A DNA stretch of 64,000 nucleotides from Chitinophagaceae bacterium (GCA_018335935.1 JAGXRG010000026.1:62001-126000); one strand, 5' to 3'. Positions 14,823 to 24,291 are shown, numbered from the stretch's first letter. Notes: a model not told the origin generated them from the letters alone. Made by a program: numbers and translations.

Positions 14823-16523
14823 TTAACTGTTGTATTTTTTCTTACGTAAATATTGTAAACTAAAAGTAAAGATGAGAACAAGTAAAACTGGAACAATTAC
14901 ATTAATAATTTGCCACATTGTTTTTTGTTCTTTAACTTTTGATTTGTCTAATAAACGAAGGGTAAAATCTTTATTTCTAGTTTGAATAATATCTGCATTA
15001 CCAACAAGATAATCTAAACAGTTTAACAAAAATTCTTTATTAGCAAACTGATAGTTTTCAAATTGCTGGGTACCCATAGCCAAAGCACCATCAGATTGAG
15101 TAATCACATTTGTAACTAAATCTCCATCACTTACAACAATTTGTTTGCTTTCTTTTAAACCAATTGAATGAAAGTCAACTCCTGTAAAATTTTTAACAGT
15201 GTCTTTCATGGCTTGTGTAAAACGATTAGCATAAAGCGATTTAAATTTTCCTTCTAACAAAACTGCTACAGGTAAATAACTTTTATTATAAAGAGCTAGA
15301 TCACTTTCTGATTTTATACTTTGTAAAGTAACAATATTAGGTGAACTAATAGTTCTGCTTGTTGTATCGGTAGATAATAAAATAGTTTTCTTAATTCCTT
15401 CTGCTTTTACAGTATCGATGCTTGATGGAAAGATGCTTAAAACATGATCAAGATTTCTTGATATAGGATGACCAGATGGATTAATTAAAAGTGGATAATA
15501 AGGAAATGGAATTCGTTCAATTTGAGGTTGCCCACCAGAATTGCCTACCACCAAAGGTTGTTTTGCACAACTTAAATCTTGAGCTAAATCACTATTGATT
15601 CTTACTCCATACTTAAAGAATAAATCATCTAATTCTAAATTTTTATCAAATGCAATAAACTCTGATCGGCTTCTTAATAAAGAATCAAATTCAGCATATA
15701 ATTTATCTACAAACCACAGTACTTTACCACCCTGCATAATGTACTGATCTATTTTTATTTTATCTGTTTCGGTAAATGACAAAGATGGTTTAACAATTAC
15801 TAATGCTTTTATAGTGTCTGCATTTAATATGCCAGTCTTTATATCAAATAATCCAGTTCTATAATTATTACTTAATGTTGTTATTAAGTCTTGAACCGTA
15901 GGATTTATAGGTTCTCCATTACCAATAGCATAAGCAACAACTGGAAACTGTTTTTTGGTAAGTTTATCAATAGCATCATCAAACTTAAATTCTAATAAAG
16001 CTTCACTATAATTTAAACTACTTTCTTCATCAGCACCACTTTTACCACTCATTAAATCAACCACCTTAATTTTATTCTGATAACGAACTATGGCAGATGG
16101 GAAAATAAGTTGTTCAGTTTTTTCATTTTCATCTCTGTTCAATTCATTATTAAAGGGTCGTACTCCAATACTGTATAAACTATCATACAACATAGATTTT
16201 AGAGTATCTGATAAACCTTCACCAGGAATTCTAAAAGAATAAGTAAGCTTACCTTCACTTTCATCTCTAAAACTAGATAGCAATTCTTCTGTAGCAATTT
16301 CAAGTTTTCTAAACCCTGAACTGAGATTACCAGTTAAAAAAACTTGTACTTCAACTTTGTCGTCTAAATTTTTTAATAAATTTTTTGTAGCTGGACTTAT
16401 GGAAAATCTTTTTTCAGCAGTTAAATCTATTTTAGTATGAATAGTTGTAGAAAGATACAAAAGAGCAGCAAAGCCCATGACTAAAAAAATCCACCAATAT
16501 TTATGTTTTAACAATTGTTGCAT
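14823..16523 (-). CDS. gldG: Gliding motility ABC transporter auxiliary protein GldG
   Basis: A 566-residue protein anchored by an N-terminal helix (WWIFLVMGFAALLYLSTTI) and a C-terminal helix (IINVIVPVLLVLIFTFSLQ), with a large extracytoplasmic region between. The segment KIDLTAEKRFSISPAT is characteristic of GldG. With GldF and the ATPase GldA it forms an ABC-type complex tied to Bacteroidota gliding; gldA is not in the window. It starts 16 bp after the gldF stop, so the two form an operon. Relatives occur in non-gliding members of the phylum, so motility cannot be concluded. Confidence 0.92.
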   Translation of the reverse strand: MQQLLKHKYWWIFLVMGFAALLYLSTTIHTKIDLTAEKRFSISPATKNLLKNLDDKVEVQVFLTGNLSSGFRKLEIATEELLSSFRDESEGKLTYSFRIPGEGLSDTLKSMLYDSLYSIGVRPFNNELNRDENEKTEQLIFPSAIVRYQNKIKVVDLMSGKSGADEESSLNYSEALLEFKFDDAIDKLTKKQFPVVAYAIGNGEPINPTVQDLITTLSNNYRTGLFDIKTGILNADTIKALVIVKPSLSFTETDKIKIDQYIMQGGKVLWFVDKLYAEFDSLLRSRSEFIAFDKNLELDDLFFKYGVRINSDLAQDLSCAKQPLVVGNSGGQPQIERIPFPYYPLLINPSGHPISRNLDHVLSIFPSSIDTVKAEGIKKTILLSTDTTSRTISSPNIVTLQSIKSESDLALYNKSYLPVAVLLEGKFKSLYANRFTQAMKDTVKNFTGVDFHSIGLKESKQIVVSDGDLVTNVITQSDGALAMGTQQFENYQFANKEFLLNCLDYLVGNADIIQTRNKDFTLRLLDKSKVKEQKTMWQIINVIVPVLLVLIFTFSLQYLRKKKYNS

Positions 16524-16539
16524 GAAGTTCTTTTCTATC

Positions 16540-17262
16540 TTATTTGTCTGTAATTTTTTGTTGTGTAATAATGAGTAATAATCCTATTACACCTATAAAG
16601 TAAAAAACATCTTTAGAGTCAATTACTCCTCTACTCATACTTTTATAATGAAAATTAATACCTAATAATTCAATAACATAATCATAAACACCTTTAAAAA
16701 TGGGTAGTTTACTAATAGCATCAAAACCAGTATATAATAAAAAGCAAATGAAAGCAGCTGCAATAAAAGCCACTACAGTATTATTTGTAAAGCTTGCAAC
16801 AGTAACTCCTGCTGCTGTATAAACTGCAATTAAAAAAAACAAAGCTATATAACTTCCCAATGTTGCAGCAATGTCTATACCAGTATTGGCACTTAATGCT
16901 TGAACAGAAAATGCATAAACAATTGTTGGCAAAACAGCAGTTATACCAATTAATAAACAACCAAAATATTTACCCCAAACAATTTTAGCATCACTTAAAG
17001 GAAGAGTTTTTATGAGTTCAAAGGTTCCAGATTTATACTCTTCTGGAAAACTTTTCATTGTAATTGCTGGAATCAAGAATAACAAAACCCAAGGTGCATA
17101 ATTAAAATAACTCGACAAGGAAGCATACCCAAAATTTAAAATACTCGTATCGGGAAAAACAAAAAGTAAAAGTCCGTTTAAAATTAAAAACAATGCTATT
17201 ACAGCAAAGCCTGTGATACTATTAAAAAATTGCTGCCATTCTTTTTTACAAATCATCCACAT
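16540..17262 (-). CDS. gldF: Gliding motility ABC transporter permease GldF
   Basis: A 240-residue ABC-2 type permease with six hydrophobic segments; the conserved loop SFPEEYKSGTFELIKTLPLS follows the second. The start chosen is the ATG at 17262 (MWMICKKEWQQFF); the upstream TTG at 17271 adds three residues only. Operon with gldG downstream; ftsK lies 54 bp upstream on the same strand. Confidence 0.92.
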   Translation of the reverse strand: MWMICKKEWQQFFNSITGFAVIALFLILNGLLLFVFPDTSILNFGYASLSSYFNYAPWVLLFLIPAITMKSFPEEYKSGTFELIKTLPLSDAKIVWGKYFGCLLIGITAVLPTIVYAFSVQALSANTGIDIAATLGSYIALFFLIAVYTAAGVTVASFTNNTVVAFIAAAFICFLLYTGFDAISKLPIFKGVYDYVIELLGINFHYKSMSRGVIDSKDVFYFIGVIGLLLIITQQKITDK

Positions 17263-17324
17263 ATGCAACAAAAATAGTAGTAATGGAGTTAATGAAAAGT
17301 TAGTTTTTAATGATGATGGAGGAA

Positions 17325-19796
17325 TTATGAATCTGAAAGATATTCGTTTAATTCAATTTCAGTTTTAAATCTAACTTCACGAGCTTTACTTCCTAAATTA
17401 GGACCAACAATTCCAGCTTGTTCAAGTTGATCCATTAACCTTCCAGCCCTATTATAACCCAATTTCATTCTTCGTTGAATTAAAGAAGTACTACCCACTT
17501 GGTTTTGAACAATCAGTCTGGCAGCATCTTCAAATAATGGATCACGATCATTTACATCAAAATCTTTCGCATCCATATCTTTTTCATCAACATATTCAGG
17601 TAAATAGAATGGTTCAGGATAACCTTGTTGTTTACCAATTTCTTCACAAATTTTATCCACTTCTGGTGTATCAACAAAAGCACATTGCAAACGAGTAATT
17701 TCACCATTATAACTAATCAACATATCGCCTTTTCCAATAAGTTGTTCTGCACCTCCTACATCTAAAATAGTTCTACTATCAATTTTACTTGATACTTTAA
17801 ATGCAATACGTGCTGGGAAATTTGCTTTGATGGTACCTGTAATAATATTAACTGATGGTCTTTGTGTGGCAATAATTAAATGAATTCCTACAGCACGAGC
17901 TAATTGAGCTAAACGAGCAATTGGCATTTCAATTTCTTTTCCTGCAGTCATAATTAAATCGGCAAACTCATCTACTACTAAAACAATAAAGGGTAAAAAT
18001 TGATGACCTTTTTGAGGATTGAGTTTACGTGCAATAAACTTCTCATTATACTCACGAATATTTCTACACCCAGCTTCTTTTAATAGATCGTAACGATTAT
18101 CCATTTCAATACACAAAGCATTTAAAGTGTATACCACTTTTTTAGTATCAGTAATAATACTATCATCTTCTCCTGGAAGCTTTGCCAAGAAATGTTTTTC
18201 AATAACCTTGTACAAACTTAATTCCACCTTTTTTGGGTCAACCAATACCAATTTAAGTTGAGATGGATGTTTTTTAAACAACAATGAAACTAGTAAAGTA
18301 TTAATACCTACAGATTTTCCTTGTCCAGTTGCACCAGCCATTAACAAGTGCGGCATTGTAGTTAAATCAACAATGAAGTTTTCATTATCAATTTTTTTAC
18401 CAATTGCAATTGGAAGTGAAAAGTTGTTTTTCTGAAACTTATCACTACTAATGAGCGATTTCATGCTTACAACTGTCTTCTTCAAATTTGGAACTTCAAT
18501 ACCTATAGTGCCTTTACCTGGGATTGGAGCAATGATACGAATACCTAATGCAGCAAGACTTAGAGCAATATCATCTTCCAAATTTTTAATTCTGCTAATT
18601 CTCACTCCAGGGGCAGGAACAATTTCATACAAAGTAACTGTTGGACCTACAGTTGCAGCAATTCTTTGAATATCGATATCATAGTTTTTTAATGTAGCTA
18701 TGATTTGATTTTTGTTTGTCTCTAATTCTGTTGGATCATGAACAATTTTTTCACTTCCATGAGTTTCTAATAAATCAATGGATGGATATTTATAATTACT
18801 TAAATCTAAAGTTGGCTCATAATTAGCCATTTCAACAGTTTTAGATTTTGGTTTTGGAGATTTTTCAACTTCTTCTTCAACATCTTTTATTTCTAATGGC
18901 AAATCAGATGAAGGAGGTACATATTTTTGTTTTGGAAGGTTCTCAACTTCTTCGAATCTTGATACATGTTCTGGATCAATTTCTTCTTCATTTTTTTCAT
19001 CGATATTGAAACTTATTTGTTCTTCATCTGGCAAAATCACTGAAACTAATCCAGCCTCAGACTTTAATTTATTGCCAATTATTGTATCTGAACCTTTTTC
19101 ATTTAATAAATCATCATCAATAAATAATTTACTTTCCTGTTCTGTTTCTTGAAACTCTTCATCTTGTTCAACATTTTTCTTTTTTTCAGGCAAATTGAAT
19201 TTTGGATTGAACTTCCAAATAATGAAAATAAAATAAGATAACAATAAAGTTAGTCCTGTACCTAAACTTCCAATACTTGCATTCATCCATCTATTCAGAT
19301 AATTACCTACTGCACCTCCCCAACTTAATTGACTTTGACCTGTTGCAAATGCAAAGCTTGTACTAATTACTAACAATGAAACTATTACATATTTTAAGTT
19401 GGTGATTAATGAAAAAACAGGCTTTTGAAAAAACAAATTAACCCCTAAAACAAAAAAGAAAGTTGAAAGCACAATAGATACAACACCAAAACCATTAAAC
19501 ACTAAATTATGTGCTGTAAATGCACCAAGAGCACCAAAAAAATTATGTACTCGTGGAGCATCGGGAGAAAATATTTTGAAACCTGCATTAAAAACAATGT
19601 CTTGATCTTCTTGCCAACTAAATAAATATGAAACAATAGATATGAATAAAAAAATAGCAAAGCCAATAGAGATTGTGCCTAAAATTTTATAGGTTCTTTC
19701 ATCTTTAACAACTTCAGCAACTGTAACCTCTGGTTCTTTATCTTCATTTAGCACATTTGGGTTAGGTGCTGCTTTTGATTTTAACTTATTAGCCAT
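17325..19796 (-). CDS. ftsK: FtsK/SpoIIIE DNA translocase
   Basis: An 823-residue cell-division DNA pump. It has four N-terminal membrane helices (about 40-200), an acidic linker (about 205-330), the alpha/beta motor with Walker A GATGQGKSVGIN and Walker B VLVVDEFADL, and a C-terminal gamma winged helix (TSLIQRRMKLGYNRAGRLMD) that would read KOPS-like sites. It acts at the septum in clearing and resolving chromosome termini. The length is normal for the phylum. Confidence 0.96.
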   Translation of the reverse strand: MANKLKSKAAPNPNVLNEDKEPEVTVAEVVKDERTYKILGTISIGFAIFLFISIVSYLFSWQEDQDIVFNAGFKIFSPDAPRVHNFFGALGAFTAHNLVFNGFGVVSIVLSTFFFVLGVNLFFQKPVFSLITNLKYVIVSLLVISTSFAFATGQSQLSWGGAVGNYLNRWMNASIGSLGTGLTLLLSYFIFIIWKFNPKFNLPEKKKNVEQDEEFQETEQESKLFIDDDLLNEKGSDTIIGNKLKSEAGLVSVILPDEEQISFNIDEKNEEEIDPEHVSRFEEVENLPKQKYVPPSSDLPLEIKDVEEEVEKSPKPKSKTVEMANYEPTLDLSNYKYPSIDLLETHGSEKIVHDPTELETNKNQIIATLKNYDIDIQRIAATVGPTVTLYEIVPAPGVRISRIKNLEDDIALSLAALGIRIIAPIPGKGTIGIEVPNLKKTVVSMKSLISSDKFQKNNFSLPIAIGKKIDNENFIVDLTTMPHLLMAGATGQGKSVGINTLLVSLLFKKHPSQLKLVLVDPKKVELSLYKVIEKHFLAKLPGEDDSIITDTKKVVYTLNALCIEMDNRYDLLKEAGCRNIREYNEKFIARKLNPQKGHQFLPFIVLVVDEFADLIMTAGKEIEMPIARLAQLARAVGIHLIIATQRPSVNIITGTIKANFPARIAFKVSSKIDSRTILDVGGAEQLIGKGDMLISYNGEITRLQCAFVDTPEVDKICEEIGKQQGYPEPFYLPEYVDEKDMDAKDFDVNDRDPLFEDAARLIVQNQVGSTSLIQRRMKLGYNRAGRLMDQLEQAGIVGPNLGSKAREVRFKTEIELNEYLSDS

Positions 19797-19909
19797 AGCC
19801 TCACAAAATAATTGTGTAAATTATAAAACTACAAGCTTTATTTAGATAGTGTGGAATACTTTAACTAAAAAAATACTTTAAAAAATAAAGTGGATAACTG
19901 CATTATGGT

Positions 19910-20410
19910 TTAATGGGGTAGTTTTTCTCGTACAAAACCATATACCCAGGTGCCAGCTAAAGCACTTAAGAAAGTAATAATAATAACAGTTGCACCACTT
20001 CCAATTTGAGCAAATAATGGACCTGGACAAGCACCTGTTATTGCCCAACCTAAACCAAATAATAAGCCACCATAAATCTGGCCTTTATTAAAAGTTTTGG
20101 GATGGAAATGAATTTGCTCCCCTTGTATGGTTTTTATGTTGAACTTTTTAATTAAAAAAACTGAAATAGCACCAACTATAACTGCACTACCAATAACTCC
20201 ATACATATGGAATGATTGTAACCTGAACATTTCTTGAATTCTAAACCAACTAATAATTTCTGCTTTTATAAAAACAATACCAAATAGAATTCCAACAATG
20301 ATATACTTGATATAATCGTACCATTTAGATTCAATAGCACTATCGTTAATACACATTGCATCTAAACTTCTTACTTCAAAATCTGTATTTTCTATATTTT
20401 GATTCGACAT
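19910..20410 (-). CDS. YeeE/YedE family transporter, second half-protein
   Basis: The ATG at 20410 is preferred (MSNQNIENTDFEVRSLD, 166 residues); a longer frame to 20485 runs into the upstream gene and has no start of its own. Four hydrophobic helices, with GWAITGACPGPLFAQIG carrying the conserved Cys of the thiosulfate transporter TsuA/YeeE. Full-length YeeE has two homologous halves; here they are separate genes one base apart. Predicted inner-membrane import of thiosulfate or a related sulfur species. Last gene of the sulfur cluster. Confidence 0.85.
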   Translation of the reverse strand: MSNQNIENTDFEVRSLDAMCINDSAIESKWYDYIKYIIVGILFGIVFIKAEIISWFRIQEMFRLQSFHMYGVIGSAVIVGAISVFLIKKFNIKTIQGEQIHFHPKTFNKGQIYGGLLFGLGWAITGACPGPLFAQIGSGATVIIITFLSALAGTWVYGFVREKLPH

Positions 20411-20411
20411 G

Positions 20412-20975
20412 TTATAATGATAAAATAAAAGGTAAAATAAAATTTGCCATAATAAATCCACCAGCCATAAAACAACAAGTTGCAATTAATGAGGGCAATT
20501 GAAGATTAGACAAACCCATTATTGCATGACCACTGGTACAACCACCTGCATAACGTGTTCCAAACCCTACCAAAAATCCACCTACAACCATTAAGAAAAA
20601 TCCTTGTACAGAAAATAAATTATTCCAATTGAACAATTGCTCTGGAACCATATTAGAATAATTTGTAATGCCATAAGTTGAAAGTTCTTTTTGAAGATTT
20701 GCATCCACAATAATAGCTTGATGATCCCATAAATATTGCATTGCTAAAAACCCTCCAATTAATATACCCAGTACAAAAAACAAGTTCCATAATTCTTTTT
20801 TCCAATCATATTTAAAAAAAGGAATATTTGCTGGAAAGCAAGATGCACATATATGTCGTAAAGATGAGGATATGCCAAACGACTTGTTTCCAATGATTAA
20901 CAATGTTGGTACAGTTAACCCAATTAATGGACCAGCAACATACCAAGGCCAAGGTTGCTTAATAAATTCTAACAT
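20412..20975 (-). CDS. YeeE/YedE family transporter, first half-protein
   Basis: A 187-residue membrane protein with the [13 protein letters not shown] signature of the YeeE/YedE (DUF395) family and a second cysteine pair in RHICASCFP. It would pair with the product of the following gene to make a complete transporter. It starts 11 bp after the rhodanese-thioredoxin lipoprotein gene, so imported sulfur could be handed to or from that protein outside the inner membrane. The substrate is inferred from the family and context. Confidence 0.86.
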   Translation of the reverse strand: MLEFIKQPWPWYVAGPLIGLTVPTLLIIGNKSFGISSSLRHICASCFPANIPFFKYDWKKELWNLFFVLGILIGGFLAMQYLWDHQAIIVDANLQKELSTYGITNYSNMVPEQLFNWNNLFSVQGFFLMVVGGFLVGFGTRYAGGCTSGHAIMGLSNLQLPSLIATCCFMAGGFIMANFILPFILSL

Positions 20976-20986
20976 AATGAATTAAA

Positions 20987-21721
20987 TTAGTTGGTGTATT
21001 TCTGAATTTCTTTTTTCAATTCAGATTCATAAGGTAAACCTAGCATTTGATTCACCAATTTACCTTTTTTATAAAAGTGTAATAATGGAATGGAATTGAT
21101 TCTATAATATTCTGCCAAACTCGGAGATTTATCTATATCTATTCTTTGAACTAATAACTTTTTTCCAAACTCTTCTTGAAATTTTTTCAACATTGGATCA
21201 AGTCTTTTACATGGTCCACACCATTCTGCATAAAAATCAATAATTACAAAATCGTTTGATTTTACAATTTTCTCAACATCTTTTAAGCCAAATTGCTCCG
21301 AATTTTCTGGCATTACTACTTTATCATCAACTTCTAAATTATTAGCCTGCCAAGCCATAATTCCACCTTTTAAATCTACAATATTTGTAAACTTATTTGA
21401 AGCCAATTTTTTGGCAGCATCTGCACTTCTTCCTCCCACCTTACAATAAACAAAAATTGTTTTTGATTTATCTATGCTCTGAATTTCTTGTTTAAAGCTT
21501 TTATCCAATACATTTATGTTAATAGCATTTGGCAAATGACCAGCAGCATACTCTTCTGGTGTTCTAACATCTAAAACAATTGGATCGGTAGACTTTTCAA
21601 TAGCCATTTTAAACTCAATAGGGTTCAAAATTTGAACATTTGCTTTTGAAGCCTGTGAGCATGACACTAAGCTAAAACTGGTTGAACAAAGTGCAATAAG
21701 ATATAGAGATAACTTCATCAT
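20987..21721 (-). CDS. Rhodanese-thioredoxin fusion lipoprotein
   Basis: A 244-residue protein with a lipoprotein signal peptide (lipobox LVSC, acylated Cys21), so the mature protein is membrane-tethered outside the cytoplasm. A rhodanese domain (about 31-128) has active-site Cys93 in YCKVGGRS; a thioredoxin domain (about 140-244) has EWCGPCK with Cys168 and Cys171. The pairing suggests that a persulfide made on the rhodanese is reduced by the adjacent thioredoxin, releasing sulfide or a thiol. It starts 60 bp after trxA, the second widest gap downstream of the dioxygenase start, so it may have its own promoter. Confidence 0.88.
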   Translation of the reverse strand: MMKLSLYLIALCSTSFSLVSCSQASKANVQILNPIEFKMAIEKSTDPIVLDVRTPEEYAAGHLPNAININVLDKSFKQEIQSIDKSKTIFVYCKVGGRSADAAKKLASNKFTNIVDLKGGIMAWQANNLEVDDKVVMPENSEQFGLKDVEKIVKSNDFVIIDFYAEWCGPCKRLDPMLKKFQEEFGKKLLVQRIDIDKSPSLAEYYRINSIPLLHFYKKGKLVNQMLGLPYESELKKEIQKYTN

Positions 21722-21781
21722 AATTGGTTGTAAATTTTTTTTAAGGGTTAAAAGTAATTAATGAATATTTAGTTATTGAAA

Positions 21782-22075
21782 TTAATTGTAATTATTTAAA
21801 ATTTGAACTAATTGAGATTTTGAAACTACACCACTTTGTCGCCATAAAACCTTACCATTTTTAAATAATACTAAAGTAGGTACTCCTTGAACCTGAAAAT
21901 ACTGTGCAGTACTAGGATTTTTATCTACATCTAATTTAATAATGCTAACATTATCGCCAACAACTTCTTTAACTTCTTTTAAAATAGGAGACATAGTTTT
22001 GCAAGGACCACACCATTCTGCAAAAAAATCTACCAATACTGGTTTGTCTTGATTTATTATTTCGTTAAACTTCAT
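21782..22075 (-). CDS. trxA: Thioredoxin
   Basis: A 97-residue cytosolic thioredoxin with WCGPCK at 21-26 and the cis-proline motif VQGVPTLVLF. No signal peptide. Its start overlaps the 3' end of the DUF6132 gene by 11 bp, showing translational coupling within the sulfur operon. It likely reduces persulfides formed by the rhodaneses. Confidence 0.93.
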   Translation of the reverse strand: MKFNEIINQDKPVLVDFFAEWCGPCKTMSPILKEVKEVVGDNVSIIKLDVDKNPSTAQYFQVQGVPTLVLFKNGKVLWRQSGVVSKSQLVQILNNYN

Positions 22076-22268
22076 TTTTCTTTACTTTAAATAAACTCAT
22101 AGTTACACCTCCTAAAAGTGAGCCATAAATTGTACTATTAATAGGCTTTGAAGTAATGGCACAAGTACCAGAATTGCAACCTATAAAGTAATAATATGCA
22201 AATCCTAATATTCCACCAATTACTACACCTATAATAACTATCTTATTTTGTTGTAGAAACTTCTTCAT
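22065..22268 (-). CDS. Small membrane protein, DUF6132-like
   Basis: A 67-residue protein: basic N-terminus, one helix (IVIIGVVIGGILGFAYYYF), then GCNSGTCAITSKP with Cys31 and Cys36, a second short hydrophobic stretch and a basic tail. I recognise the GTCAITSxP signature of the uncharacterised DUF6132 family. It overlaps both neighbours (26 bp upstream, 11 bp downstream), so it is firmly part of the operon. The function is unknown; a membrane thiol relay is only a guess from context. Confidence 0.75.
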   Translation of the reverse strand: MKKFLQQNKIVIIGVVIGGILGFAYYYFIGCNSGTCAITSKPINSTIYGSLLGGVTMSLFKVKKNEV

Positions 22269-22485
22269 AAACTAAATCTTCTGATTTATTATTGGTTTGC
22301 TTAAAATTTGTTGAACAACTAGTACCACAACAACTAACATTAAAAACAGCCAATAAGCTGAATAATAACCCAATTATTGAGAAAGTGTATTGTTTTGTTA
22401 TAATAGATTGAATTAAAATAATAATGCCAAAGATTAATCTCAAAACACGCATAAAATTCCAATTACTTAAAATTTGATTCTTCAT
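22243..22485 (-). CDS. Small membrane protein with CCGTSC motif
   Basis: An 80-residue protein with two hydrophobic helices (about 14-30 and 33-50) and a cysteine knot-like motif SCCGTSC (Cys52, Cys53, Cys57) at the membrane face, then a polar tail. The NWNFMRVLRL start recalls DUF2892/YgaP-like membrane segments found beside rhodaneses. No function is known. It starts 1 bp after the rhodanese gene stop. Confidence 0.72.
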   Translation of the reverse strand: MKNQILSNWNFMRVLRLIFGIIILIQSIITKQYTFSIIGLLFSLLAVFNVSCCGTSCSTNFKQTNNKSEDLVYEEVSTTK

Positions 22486-22486
22486 T

Positions 22487-22801
22487 TTATTTGCTTAAAA
22501 GGTTATTTATTTTAACCCAAGTTCCACCATTTGTAACATTCGTAATACCATTGTTTTTTAATATATCTTTTGCCATTGCACTTCTGTTACCACTTCTACA
22601 AAAAACTACAACATGATTTTTGTTTTTGAACTGATTAATACTTGCAAGAACAGTGCCAACTGGAATATTTACAGAACCTTTAACATGACCAGCATTAAAT
22701 TCCTCTGGTGATCTAACATCAACCAAAAACGGTTTTGTTTCTAAGATTTCTTTTAAAGAATCTGTATTATTTTTAAATAGACTTTTTATAAATGTTAACA
22801 T
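22487..22801 (-). CDS. Single-domain rhodanese
   Basis: A 104-residue sulfurtransferase with LVDVRSPEEFNAGHVKGSVN and active-site Cys68 in FCRSGNRS. No export signal, so cytosolic. The six-residue active loop CRSGNRS suits thiosulfate or persulfide transfer. It begins 2 bp after the stop of the MBL-rhodanese gene. Confidence 0.93.
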   Translation of the reverse strand: MLTFIKSLFKNNTDSLKEILETKPFLVDVRSPEEFNAGHVKGSVNIPVGTVLASINQFKNKNHVVVFCRSGNRSAMAKDILKNNGITNVTNGGTWVKINNLLSK

Positions 22802-22803
22802 GA

Positions 22804-24213
22804 TTAAATAGTTTTAGATTGACAAACAAAATTGCTTTTAGGAACTTCAGTTTTTTTAATAGCATTAAAACCTCCTTCCACTTCAGAAAAATTTCTAAAT
22901 CCTCTTGCTTGTAAAATACTTGCAGCAATCATACTTCTATACCCACCAGCACAATGAATGTAGAAATGTTCAATAGGATTTACTTCACTTATCCACTGAT
23001 TAATTTTATGTAGTGGTCTGCTATAAGCATTTTCAACATGTTCAGCTTCATATTCACTATCTTTTCTAACATCAATAATTTTATCTTCCGCAATCACAAC
23101 TTTTTCTGAAAATTCATTAGCAGATATTCTATTTACAGTATCAATTTCGAATCCTGCTTCTTGCCATGCTTTAATACCATCTTTTAAATAACCCAAAACA
23201 TTATCAAAACCAACACGAGATAACCTTGTAATTACTTCTTCTTCCCTATTTTCATCACATACAATTAATATTGGTTGTTGAACATCTACTAAAAGTGATC
23301 CAACCCAAGGAGCAAAATCTCCATCAATGCCAATATTAATAGATTGAGGAACGAATCCTTTTGAAAAATCATTTGCATTTCTTGTGTCGAGAATTATGGC
23401 ATCAATTGTATTTGCAACTGTTTCAAATTCTTTTGGAGTTAGTGCCTTTAACCCTTGTTTTAATACAACATCAAAACTTTGATATCCTTTTTTATTCATA
23501 GCCACATTCATTCCAAAATATGCAGGTGGTTCTTGTAGTCCATCAAGCACAGCATTTATAAAGCTTTCTTTATTGGGTTGATTTAATGCATAGTTTATTT
23601 GCTTTTGATGACCTAAAGTATCAACAGTTTCTTTCATCATGTTTTTACCACAAGCACTACCAGCACCATGAGCAGGATAAACAATAACATCATCTGCTAA
23701 AGGCATAATTTTAGTCATTAAGCTATCATATAAAAATCCAGCTAAATCTTCTTTTGTTAATTCAGCAGCTTTTTGAGCTAAATCTGGCCTACCTACATCT
23801 CCTAAAAACAATGTATCTCCACTAAATATTGCATGATCTTTACCATCTTCATCAATTAATAAATAAGTTGTGCTTTCCATGGTATGACCAGGTGTATGTA
23901 ATACTTTAATTTTCACATTACCAATTTCAAAAATTTGATTATCCTTTGCAATTATTGCATCAAATTCTGGATTTGCATTTGGGCCATAAACTATATCAGC
24001 ATTTGTTTTGTTTTTTAAATCGATATGACCACTAACAAAATCTGCATGAAAATGTGTTTCGAAAATGTATTTAAGTTTAACATTATCATTTTCTAATTTT
24101 TCAAGATAAGGGTTCACTTCTCTTAATGGATCAATAATTGCTGCTTCTCCATTAGAAACTATATAATAGGTTCCTTGTGCTAAACAGCCTGTATAAATTT
24201 GCTCTACTTTCAT
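22804..24213 (-). CDS. CstB-like persulfide dioxygenase fused to two rhodanese domains
   Basis: A 469-residue, three-domain protein. The N-terminal metallo-beta-lactamase domain (1-240) has the ETHE1/persulfide dioxygenase iron ligands: His54 and Asp58 in THFHADF, His110 (TPGHTMEST) and Asp133 (FSGDTLFLGDVGRPDL), His182 (YPAHGAGSACG). Note Phe59 where many relatives have His. The first rhodanese domain (255-355) has a Cys at 319 in a non-canonical loop, and the second (362-460) has a canonical Cys421 (HCAGGYRS). The architecture matches CstB of staphylococci, which turns persulfides into thiosulfate. A CRP-like palindrome is centred 53 bp upstream of the ATG. Confidence 0.9.
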   Translation of the reverse strand: MKVEQIYTGCLAQGTYYIVSNGEAAIIDPLREVNPYLEKLENDNVKLKYIFETHFHADFVSGHIDLKNKTNADIVYGPNANPEFDAIIAKDNQIFEIGNVKIKVLHTPGHTMESTTYLLIDEDGKDHAIFSGDTLFLGDVGRPDLAQKAAELTKEDLAGFLYDSLMTKIMPLADDVIVYPAHGAGSACGKNMMKETVDTLGHQKQINYALNQPNKESFINAVLDGLQEPPAYFGMNVAMNKKGYQSFDVVLKQGLKALTPKEFETVANTIDAIILDTRNANDFSKGFVPQSINIGIDGDFAPWVGSLLVDVQQPILIVCDENREEEVITRLSRVGFDNVLGYLKDGIKAWQEAGFEIDTVNRISANEFSEKVVIAEDKIIDVRKDSEYEAEHVENAYSRPLHKINQWISEVNPIEHFYIHCAGGYRSMIAASILQARGFRNFSEVEGGFNAIKKTEVPKSNFVCQSKTI

Positions 24214-24258
24214 TTTTATTTATTTATTGCAAACTTCAGGCATACTAAAAAGAATTTT

Positions 24259-24274
24259 AGTGACATTTGTTACA
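24259..24274. promoter_or_regulatory. CRP-like operator upstream of the persulfide dioxygenase gene
   Basis: On the minus strand TGTAACAAATGTCACT, i.e. TGTAA-N6-TCACT, 13 of 16 bases identical to the site at 25715-25730. The centre is 53 bp from the ATG. A weak -7 candidate GAAGTTTG (24237-24230) would put the start near 24223 and the operator centre near -43, the geometry of class II CRP activation. Confidence 0.6.
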
Positions 24275-24291
24275 TTAATAACTAATTCTGG

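Noticed and set aside
21722-21781. Third CRP-like site before the rhodanese-thioredoxin gene
   Set aside because: Only a TGTAA half-site is present; no second arm at the right distance.
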